A stretch of 14,248 bases of DNA, taken from contig JAWKHR010000087.1 of the NCBI GenBank assembly GCA_041394725.1, positions 1 through 14,248 on the forward strand. The letters run 5' to 3'. Positions 7,350 through 12,616 of the stretch are shown here, one piece after another. Under the pieces are notes generated by a model. It was not told where the DNA came from and did no database searches. It saw only the letters and a program-made list of their open reading frames with translations. The number at the start of each line of letters is the position of its first letter. Positions within the stretch are counted from its first letter, which is position 1. A program made the translations under genes and the position numbers. The stretch is from JAWKHR01 sp041394725. Lineage in GTDB: Bacteria; Acidobacteriota; Vicinamibacteria; Vicinamibacterales; SCN-69-37.

Positions 7350-7453
7350 GGGTCAGGTCTTGGATCGCAGCCTGGACAGGCGGCCACGCACAGATTCGTC
7401 ATGACGATCTTGTGCGTGGCCGTGCGGCCAGGCTGCGATCCAAGACCTGACCC
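7350..7453. repeat. Long palindromic repeat, copy A (REP/MITE-like)
   Basis: Arms at 7350-7375 and 7428-7453 are a perfect 26-bp inverted repeat containing GGTCAGGTCTTGGATCGCAG. Inside, GGCCACGCACA (7382-7392) pairs with TGTGCGTGGCC (7411-7421), and the tip holds the palindrome TCGTCATGACGA (7396-7407). The whole 104 nt can fold as one hairpin. It lies in the divergent region between the J-domain gene and the GH127 gene, so it is not placed as a terminator. Its right arm ends 2 nt before the GH127 -10 box. It resembles REP/BIME elements or a MITE; no transposase is present. Confidence 0.9.
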
Positions 7454-7455
7454 CC

Positions 7456-7461
7456 TATACT
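7456..7461 (+). promoter_or_regulatory. -10 box TATACT for the GH127 gene
   Basis: TATACT ends 7 nt before the ATG at 7469, which would place the transcription start at the ATG itself (a leaderless mRNA). The spacer and -35 region lie entirely inside the right arm of repeat copy A, and no consensus -35 is seen there. Confidence 0.5.
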
Positions 7462-7468
7462 TCGCGGC

Positions 7469-8572
7469 ATGGCCTCCTCACGCCGCGATTTCCTGCAGCA
7501 ATCCGCCACCGCCGCGTCCGCGCTGACGCTCGGCCCGCTCGGGGCGCTGGCGCTGGCCGCCCCGGCCGGCCAGGGCGCGCGCCAGCCCGACATTCGCGCC
7601 TTCGAAGAGCGGCTGTTCCTCGCGCGCCCGGTGCCCATCGGCCGGGTCCGGCTCACCGGCGGTCCGCTCAAGCGCGCGCAGGACGTCACCGCGCAGTACC
7701 TGCTCTCGCTCGATCCCGATCGCATGATGGCCTTCTACCGCGTCCGCGCCGGCCTCACGCAGAAGGCCGAACCGTACGGCGGCTGGGACGGTGGCGGCCG
7801 CAACCTCACCGGCCACATCGCGGGGCATCACCTCTCGGCCGTGAGCCTGATGTTCCTCGCCACCGGCGACGATCGGTTCAAGGCCCGCGCCGACTACCTG
7901 GTGGACGAGATGGCCGCCGTGCAGGCCGCGAACGCCGACGGCTACCTTTGCGCACTCGAGAACGGCCGCGAGGCGTTCGGCGCGTTGTCGAAGGGCGACA
8001 TCCGCTCCGGCGGCTTCGACCTGAACGGGCTCTGGTCACCGTGGTACACGCTGCACAAGACCTTCGCCGGCCTGCGCGACGCCTACCGGCACACGGGCAA
8101 TCCCAGGGCGCTCGACGTCGAGACGAAGTTCGCGGCGTGGGCCGGGTCCGTGCTGGCGCCGCTCGACGATGCCCAGGTCCAGAAGATGCTGAACACCGAG
8201 TTCGGCGGCATGAACGAGGTGCTCGCCGACCTCTACGCGGACACCGGCGACCGGCGCTGGCTCGACCTGTCCTGGAAGTTCGAACACCGCGCGTTCACCG
8301 ACGCGCTCCGGCGTCACCAGGACAACCTGAACGGCAAGCACGGCAACTGCCAGATCCCGAAGCTCATCGGATCCGCCGCGCGCTACGGCTACATCGGCGA
8401 CGCGGGCGACATCATGGCGGCGTCGTTCTTCTGGGACCGGGTCGTCCAGCACCACAGCTACGCGACGGGCGGCCACGGCCTGGCCGAAAGTAAGCTTCGG
8501 CCCGCCCGACCAGCTTCGCGCGGCGGGTGGACAGCCGCACGGCCGAGACGTGCAACGTCTACAACATGCTGA
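7469..8572 (+). CDS. N-terminal ORF of the broken GH127 gene (Tat signal and catalytic barrel)
   Basis: This is the open frame as it stands, 367 residues. It starts with the twin-arginine signal SRRDFLQ (Arg5-Arg6) and a hydrophobic stretch to about residue 31, so the product would be exported folded by the Tat system. Residues 48-345 match the (alpha/alpha)6 barrel of GH127, for example GGWDGGGRNLTGHIAGHHLSA, FGGMNEVLADLY and SYATGG. Glu340 (8486-8488) sits where the acid/base Glu of the Bifidobacterium enzyme HypBA1 (Glu322) is expected. The last 27 residues, from about 341, are out of frame and unlike the family. The start is set by the Tat motif and the -10 box 7 nt upstream. Confidence 0.7.
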   Translation: MASSRRDFLQQSATAASALTLGPLGALALAAPAGQGARQPDIRAFEERLFLARPVPIGRVRLTGGPLKRAQDVTAQYLLSLDPDRMMAFYRVRAGLTQKAEPYGGWDGGGRNLTGHIAGHHLSAVSLMFLATGDDRFKARADYLVDEMAAVQAANADGYLCALENGREAFGALSKGDIRSGGFDLNGLWSPWYTLHKTFAGLRDAYRHTGNPRALDVETKFAAWAGSVLAPLDDAQVQKMLNTEFGGMNEVLADLYADTGDRRWLDLSWKFEHRAFTDALRRHQDNLNGKHGNCQIPKLIGSAARYGYIGDAGDIMAASFFWDRVVQHHSYATGGHGLAESKLRPARPASRGGWTAARPRRATSTTC

Positions 8573-8692
8573 AGCTCACGCGCCGGCTGGGTAGCCTACC
8601 GGCCGGACGCGTTCTACGCCGACTTCCACGAGCGCGCGCTCTTCAACCACATCCTCGCGTCGATCGATCCGGAGGACGGACGCACGTCCTAC

Positions 8693-10045
8693 ATGGTTCC
8701 GGTCGGACGCGGCGTGCAGCAGGAGTACCAGAACATGCTGCAGAGCTTCACGTGCTGCGTGGGCTCGGGCATGGAGAGCCACGCGCTGCACGCCGACGGG
8801 CTGTACTACGAGTCGGACGACCGCGTGTGGGTCAACCTCTTCGCGCCCTCGCGCGCCGACCTCGCCATCGGCGCGACGCTGACGATGGAGACGGGGTTCC
8901 CGGACGGCGACACCGCGGCGATCGCGCTCGACCTGCCGGCGCCGAAGGCATTTACGCTTGCGGTGCGGCGGCCGGGCTGGGCGGGTAACGGTTTCGCGAT
9001 CCGCGTCAACGGCGAGGCGCTGCCGCAGCCGACGCTCGACGATCTCGCCGCGGGCGCCGCGGGCGGGCGGAACGTGCGCCACGCCGACGATCCCGGCCAG
9101 CCGCCGGGCACCTTCGTCGAGATCGCGCGCACGTGGCGCGCGGGCGATCGCGTCGAGCTCGCGCTGCCGAAGTCGCTGCGTCTGGAGCCGACGCCAGACG
9201 ACCCGCGCGTGGCCGCGATCCTGTGGGGCCCGCTGGCGCTCGCCGCCGACTGGGGGCCGCGCCTCCAGGGCCGGGGCCGCAACGCCGAGGCCGCGCCGAT
9301 CCCCGTCATCGTCACCCCCGCGGCGGGTGGAGCAGGCGATGCGCCCGCGGCGGGCACCGGCGATGCGGCCGGGGCCGCACCCGCCTCCCTGTCCTGGATC
9401 GCCCCGGCCGGCACGCCGGGCGATTTCCGCGCGGCCGGCGTCGCGCGCGTGCCCGGCACGCCGGGCGCGCCGGGCGACGTGACGCTCGCGCCGTTCTACC
9501 GCACGCAGAACCGGCGCTACTCGGTGTACCTCGACGTGCTCACGCCGGGCGACTTCGCCGATCGCGAGGCGGACATCGCCGCCGAGCGCGCGCGCGTTCG
9601 CCGGCTCGACGCCGCGACCGTCGGCTTCGCGCAGCCGGGCGAGATGCAGCCGGAGCGCGACTTCAACTACCAGAGCGATCCCGGGGAGCGGCAGGTCACG
9701 CGGTCCGGCGGTCGCACGGGTCGCGGCGGGCCGGGCTGGTTCTCGCTCGACCTGCCCGTCGACCCCGCCTCGCCGATGGCCGTCGTCGTCACCTACTTCA
9801 ACGAGCTGGGGCTGGCGCCAGCCAACGGCCGTTTCCAGATCCTGGTGGACGGCACCGCGATCGGCCGGTTCTCGCCGAACGCCGACGCGACGGGTTTCTA
9901 CGATGCGCAGTACGACGTGCCGGCCGCGCTCGTGCGCGGCAAGACGAAGGTCACGGTCCGGTTCGAGTCCGCCGGCCCGCGCGGCCGCATCGCGCCGGTC
10001 TTCGGCGTGCGGATGATCCGGATGGGGTCAGGTCTTGGATCGTAG
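8693..10045 (+). CDS. C-terminal ORF of the broken GH127 gene (Cys nucleophile and beta domains)
   Basis: The open frame begins at an internal Met; family homology in this frame extends back to about 8591. FTCCVGSGMESHA contains the Cys pair (8753-8758) that in HypBA1 comprises the nucleophile and a zinc ligand; the other ligands (E and C of TAETC) are upstream near 8542 in another frame. A beta-sandwich follows, then a Gly/Ala/Pro-rich linker (about 9310-9480) and a C-terminal beta domain common in secreted DUF1680 proteins (FYRTQNRRYSVYLDVL, then a jelly-roll-like region to PVFGVRMIR). The last six residues GSGLGS and the TAG stop come from repeat copy B. As a separate gene this part would lack a signal peptide and is unlikely to work. 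Confidence 0.65.
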   Translation: MVPVGRGVQQEYQNMLQSFTCCVGSGMESHALHADGLYYESDDRVWVNLFAPSRADLAIGATLTMETGFPDGDTAAIALDLPAPKAFTLAVRRPGWAGNGFAIRVNGEALPQPTLDDLAAGAAGGRNVRHADDPGQPPGTFVEIARTWRAGDRVELALPKSLRLEPTPDDPRVAAILWGPLALAADWGPRLQGRGRNAEAAPIPVIVTPAAGGAGDAPAAGTGDAAGAAPASLSWIAPAGTPGDFRAAGVARVPGTPGAPGDVTLAPFYRTQNRRYSVYLDVLTPGDFADREADIAAERARVRRLDAATVGFAQPGEMQPERDFNYQSDPGERQVTRSGGRTGRGGPGWFSLDLPVDPASPMAVVVTYFNELGLAPANGRFQILVDGTAIGRFSPNADATGFYDAQYDVPAALVRGKTKVTVRFESAGPRGRIAPVFGVRMIRMGSGLGS

Positions 10046-10047
10046 CC
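10025..10047. repeat. Palindromic repeat, copy B (single arm)
   Basis: One arm only: GGGTCAGGTCTTGGATCG followed by TAGCC instead of CAGCC. I find no matching right arm in the following 80 nt. The C-to-T difference makes the TAG stop of the GH127 frame, and the preceding bases encode its last residues GSGLGS. The half copy lies in the convergent gap between GH127 and the serine hydrolase gene. Confidence 0.85.
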
Positions 10048-10100
10048 TCGAGGCATCGACGATCACGAAACTGTAACGCACGCGTCAGGCGACTCGCCGA

Positions 10101-11243
10101 TCATCGCCGGGTGAGCGCAAGGTTGAGCAGCGCCGGCGCCAGCACGAAGTGGTCGGCGCCCTGCGACTGGTTCATCAGCACGACGACGGTCACGCCAGCG
10201 TCCGGATCGTGCAGCAGCAGGCTGCTTCCGAACGACGAGCCGCCGCTGTGGCCGATTTGCATTCGTCCCAGATAGGCGTAGCCGCGGATGCCGAGACCCG
10301 CCCCGGTCTCGCCGGGGATGTTGCCCGCGGCCGGCACCAGCGCCCGCATCTCCTGCTGCATCACCGGCGAGATGACCGTGCCGGCGAAGAGGGCGTGCCC
10401 CCAGACGGCGATGTCGCGCGCGGTCGCCATCAGCCCGAACGCCGTACTGCCGGCGGTCAGCGTGGACAGGCGCGCCAGCGGCGCGACCACGCCGGACGTC
10501 GTCCGCGCCGGCGCCACCGGCCCGGGCGGCGCTTCGAGGCCGGGCAGGAAGATCCCGCGCAGTCCGAGCGGACCCCACAGCCGCGATCGCCAGAGGCTGT
10601 CGATCGACTGCCCCGTGACCTGCTCGGCAATCTGACCGAGGAGGAGGAACGCCGTGTTCGTGTATTCGGTCCGCTCGCCCGGCGGGAAGTGCGGCGGGCC
10701 GAGGAACCCCAGGAGCTCGGCGGGCGTGAACACGTGGTCGGGATCGGCCGCGATGGCCTGGCCCAGCGCGGCGCTGGTCGTGTAGTTGTCGAGGCCGTTC
10801 GTGTGGTTGAGCAGCTGGCGCACGGTGATGGCCGGATCGACGTTGGCCCGCGGCGACAGCCAGCGTGACACGGCGTCGTCCAGCGTCAGCCGGCCCTCGT
10901 CGGCGAGCTGCAGGATCACGGCCGCGGTCATCGTCTTCGTGATGCTCGCAATGGCGATCAGGTCGTCCGGTTGAAGCGGGCCGGATCCGGCCAGGCCCGC
11001 CACGCCCGTCCACTGAGCGCCGGTCGGGAGGATGACCGAGGCGCTCACGCCGTGGTGGGCCGGCGAGGCTGCCCAGTCGTTAAGAGCGGCCTGGAACGCC
11101 TGGTCCAGGGTCGGGTTGGCGGGCGCGGCTCCCGGCGCGGTCGGCGCGGCCGCCTGCCGCCCGCCGCAGGCGGCGGCGACGGCGACGTATGCCAGCACGG
11201 CGCCGAGGCAGAAGACGCGACGCCGGCCCAAGGTGCAGATCAT
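10101..11243 (-). CDS. Serine hydrolase lipoprotein, class C beta-lactamase-like
   Basis: This 380-residue protein has a short basic N-terminus, a hydrophobic stretch (11-25) and a lipobox AAAC with Cys26, so it is a predicted lipoprotein facing the periplasm or outside. It carries the motifs of the beta-lactamase/penicillin-binding (Pfam Beta-lactamase) fold: SITK with nucleophile Ser100 and Lys103, YTN at 194-196, and HSG at 332-334 in place of KTG. HxG is usual for the esterase, D-aminopeptidase and uncharacterised members, so antibiotic hydrolysis is not implied. I chose ATG 11243 because it gives the intact lipoprotein signal; the longer frame runs into repeat copy C. No Shine-Dalgarno site is visible. 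The gene is convergent with GH127 and divergent from the toxin-antitoxin pair. Confidence 0.88.
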   Translation of the reverse strand: MICTLGRRRVFCLGAVLAYVAVAAACGGRQAAAPTAPGAAPANPTLDQAFQAALNDWAASPAHHGVSASVILPTGAQWTGVAGLAGSGPLQPDDLIAIASITKTMTAAVILQLADEGRLTLDDAVSRWLSPRANVDPAITVRQLLNHTNGLDNYTTSAALGQAIAADPDHVFTPAELLGFLGPPHFPPGERTEYTNTAFLLLGQIAEQVTGQSIDSLWRSRLWGPLGLRGIFLPGLEAPPGPVAPARTTSGVVAPLARLSTLTAGSTAFGLMATARDIAVWGHALFAGTVISPVMQQEMRALVPAAGNIPGETGAGLGIRGYAYLGRMQIGHSGGSSFGSSLLLHDPDAGVTVVVLMNQSQGADHFVLAPALLNLALTRR

Positions 11244-11301
11244 GCGACGGATGAAACCCCAGGGACGGACCGACGTGTCACCGGTCGTCCCGTGCGCGGG
11301 A

Positions 11302-11384
11302 GGGGGGTCAGGTCTTGGATCGCAGCCAGCGGCGGCCGACGATGACAGATCTGTGCGCAGGCTGCGATCCAAGACCTGCCCCCT
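11302..11384. repeat. Long palindromic repeat, copy C
   Basis: The left arm (11305-11327) and right arm (11360-11382) are 23-bp inverted repeats with one mismatch, carrying the same GGTCAGGTCTTGGATCGCAG as copy A. The core has the perfect palindrome ACAGATCTGT (11345-11354). It lies in the divergent gap between the serine hydrolase and the antitoxin genes. Past it, 11385-11467 holds only a TGCAGCGCTGCA palindrome (11409-11420) of unknown meaning. Confidence 0.9.
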
Positions 11385-11467
11385 TCACGATTCTGCATTG
11401 AAAAACCGTGCAGCGCTGCAGCGTCCTGATTTCGCAGGTCGAATGACAGGTCCGGGGTCCACGGGCC

Positions 11468-11480
11468 CACATATCCTGTG
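11468..11480 (+). promoter_or_regulatory. -10 box TATCCT inside a short inverted repeat before the antitoxin gene
   Basis: TATCCT (11472-11477) ends 6 nt before the ATG at 11484, predicting a leaderless transcript. CACA-TATCC-TGTG (11468-11480) is a small inverted repeat over it, a plausible site for autoregulation by the ribbon-helix-helix antitoxin, as is usual for such operons. It is too short to be sure. Confidence 0.4.
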
Positions 11481-11483
11481 TGC

Positions 11484-11714
11484 ATGAAGAACGTCACGAT
11501 CGCCCTCGACGAACGCGTGCTGCGCGAGGCGCGGCGCATCGCGGCCGAGCAGTCCACGTCGCTGAACGCGCTCATCCGCGACTACCTGGACCGCCTCACC
11601 ACGCGTGAGTCGCACGCCCGGCGGGCGCGGTACCGGATTGCCGAACTGTGCCGTGACGCCCGGGCCGAGGTCGGTCCGGCCTGGCGGCCGGAGCCGCCGG
11701 AGCGGACGCAATGA
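11484..11714 (+). CDS. Ribbon-helix-helix antitoxin (VapB-like)
   Basis: This 76-residue protein has an N-terminal beta strand (NVTIALDE) and two helices (VLREARRIAAEQ and SLNALIRDYLDRL) of the MetJ/CopG ribbon-helix-helix fold, residues 3-45. The charged C-terminal tail would wrap the toxin. Such proteins bind DNA as dimers and neutralise the partner toxin. The stop overlaps the start of the PIN gene by 4 nt (ATGA), showing translational coupling. ATG 11484 fits the fold; a GTG two codons earlier is possible. There is no ribosome binding site, and a -10-like box ends 6 nt upstream. It is called VapB-like from its partner; subfamily is not resolved. Confidence 0.85.
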   Translation: MKNVTIALDERVLREARRIAAEQSTSLNALIRDYLDRLTTRESHARRARYRIAELCRDARAEVGPAWRPEPPERTQ

Positions 11715-12169
11715 GCGTCGAGGCGTTCCTCGACACGGGCATCCTGGTGGCCGCCGTGTCGTCGGCCAGGACCGAGGCGGACCGGAAGCGGACGGCACTC
11801 GAGCTGATCCAGCAGCTCGACTTCGGGCTGTCCGCCCGGGTCCTCGAGGAGTTCTACGTCGCGGTGACGGAGCGGATCCGCAGGCCGCTCTCGCCCGAGG
11901 TCGCCGTGGCGCTGCTGGACGAGTATCGCGTCTTCCCCGTCGTGCCGACCGACTATGCGCTGGTCGCCACGACCGCGGAGTTGTCGCTCCGGCACCGTCT
12001 GGCCTTCCGCGACGCTGCCGCGGTGGCCGCAGCCGGCGCGCTCGACGCCCCCGTGCTCATCACGGACGCCCTGCCCGACGGGGCACGGTACGACGGCGTC
12101 CGGGTCCTGAACCCGTTCCCGCCGGCTCAGGGTCAGGTCCTGGATCGCAGCCTTCGTACATATCTGTAA
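11711..12169 (+). CDS. PIN-domain toxin (VapC-like)
   Basis: This 152-residue PIN-domain protein is a predicted metal-dependent ribonuclease toxin, cytoplasmic, paired with the preceding antitoxin. Acidic positions of the family are visible: Asp8 in FLDTGILV, Glu46/Glu47 in RVLEEFY, Asp101 in LAFRDAAAVAAA, and Asp119 in LITDALPDG. Many relatives have SEDL-DG there, so Asp119 aligns with the Glu and Ala120 replaces the following Asp; whether activity suffers is unclear. The domain normally ends around VRVLNPF. Here the last 12 residues (GQVLDRSLRTYL) and the TAA stop are encoded by repeat copy D, an added tail that probably replaced the native end. Confidence 0.88.
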   Translation: MSVEAFLDTGILVAAVSSARTEADRKRTALELIQQLDFGLSARVLEEFYVAVTERIRRPLSPEVAVALLDEYRVFPVVPTDYALVATTAELSLRHRLAFRDAAAVAAAGALDAPVLITDALPDGARYDGVRVLNPFPPAQGQVLDRSLRTYL

Positions 12170-12207
12170 TCCCCGGCCGGCGAAGGCTGCGATCCAAGAC
12201 CTGACCC
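12130..12207. repeat. Long palindromic repeat, copy D
   Basis: Arms at 12130-12156 and 12181-12207 are 27-bp inverted repeats with one mismatch (C for T at 12140). The core reads ACATATCTGT (12159-12168), one base from the ACAGATCTGT of copy C. The left arm is translated as the C-terminus of the PIN toxin, whose TAA stop lies just past the core. It separates the toxin gene from padR on the same strand. Confidence 0.9.
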
Positions 12208-12234
12208 CGGCAACCCCCAGCGCCCGGGCGCCGT

Positions 12235-12255
12235 CTATACCACCACGCGGTATAG
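12235..12255. promoter_or_regulatory. Inverted repeat CTATACC-N7-GGTATAG, candidate PadR operator and promoter
   Basis: CTATACC (12235-12241) and GGTATAG (12249-12255) are a perfect 7-bp inverted repeat with a 7-nt spacer. The right half contains a -10-like TATAGC, 33 nt before the padR ATG, so a bound dimer would block the promoter. PadR proteins commonly repress their own operon. The site is 28 nt past repeat copy D. Confidence 0.55.
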
Positions 12256-12289
12256 CAGGCCGCGGCACACCGCCCCGGCGCCGATCCAC

Positions 12290-12616
12290 ATGAGCCCCCA
12301 GGTCTTCCAGATCCTCCTGTCGCTCGCCGATCGCACCCTGCACGGCTACGCGATCATCCAGGACATCCGCGCGCGCACGGACGGCGCCATGTCGCTGACC
12401 GCGAGCACGCTCTACGCCGCGCTGCGCCGCCTGCTCGACGCCGGCCTGATCGACGAACTCGACGCCCGGCCGGACGACGACGACCCGCGGCGACGGTACT
12501 ACCGGATCACCCCGAAGGGCCGTGCGGCCGGAAGGGCCGAGGCCGCCCGGCTCGAACGGCTGACCGCCATGGCCCGCGACAAGCGCTGGCTGCCGGCGAA
12601 ACGGTCCCCGCGATGA
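12290..12616 (+). CDS. PadR-family transcriptional repressor
   Basis: This 108-residue winged-helix protein has the PadR pattern: VFQILLSLADRTLHGYAIIQ (residues 5-24), the recognition helix segment SLTASTLYAALRRL (35-48), GLID, and the wing RRRYYRITPKGR (68-79). It binds DNA as a dimer in the cytoplasm. It overlaps the following ADOP gene by 4 nt (ATGA), so the two are co-translated; PadR plus ADOP is a recurring arrangement in Acidobacteriota. Self-repression through the inverted repeat at 12235-12255 is likely but inferred. The inducer is unknown. No strong ribosome binding site precedes the ATG. Confidence 0.9.
   Translation: MSPQVFQILLSLADRTLHGYAIIQDIRARTDGAMSLTASTLYAALRRLLDAGLIDELDARPDDDDPRRRYYRITPKGRAAGRAEAARLERLTAMARDKRWLPAKRSPR

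Larger units (their letters stand above)
7469..10045 (+). pseudogene. GH127/DUF1680 beta-L-arabinofuranosidase-like gene, disrupted by three +1 shifts
   Basis: Read through, the gene would encode about 857 residues: Tat signal, GH127 catalytic barrel and C-terminal beta domains. Three shifts break it. First, near 8489-8495, GAAAG-TAAG-CTTC carries an extra TAAG (or one base); without it the reading is E-S-F-G-P-P-D as in the family. Second, one extra G in 8525-8527 (restoring QLRAAVDSRTAETC, with the family's exact spacing). Third, one extra G in 8589-8591 (restoring RLVAYRPDAFYADF). The net change is a multiple of three, so both flanks share one frame, but the 7469 frame meets TGA at 8570-8572. 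The breaks lie between the predicted acid/base Glu and the nucleophile Cys. A local sequencing or assembly error is at least as likely as real decay. Confidence 0.8.

Noticed and set aside
7350..7453. Rho-independent terminator as the role of copy A
   Set aside because: It lies between two divergent genes, so neither neighbour ends there, and there is no T tract after the hairpin.
8486..8600. Programmed ribosomal frameshifting in the GH127 gene
   Set aside because: Three separate +1 events would be needed within about 100 bp, with no slippery heptamer or stop-codon signal of a known type; error or mutation is simpler.
7469..10045. GH127 flanked by copies A and B as a composite transposon
   Set aside because: Copy B is a single arm, copies C and D continue past other genes, and no target-site duplication or transposase is visible.
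10101..11243. Antibiotic-resistance class C beta-lactamase
   Set aside because: The third motif is HSG rather than KTG and the protein is a lipoprotein; this fits the broad serine hydrolase group, not AmpC.
7350..12207. CRISPR array as an explanation for the repeats
   Set aside because: Copies are 700-2600 nt apart with whole genes between, are themselves long palindromes with varied cores, and no cas gene is present.
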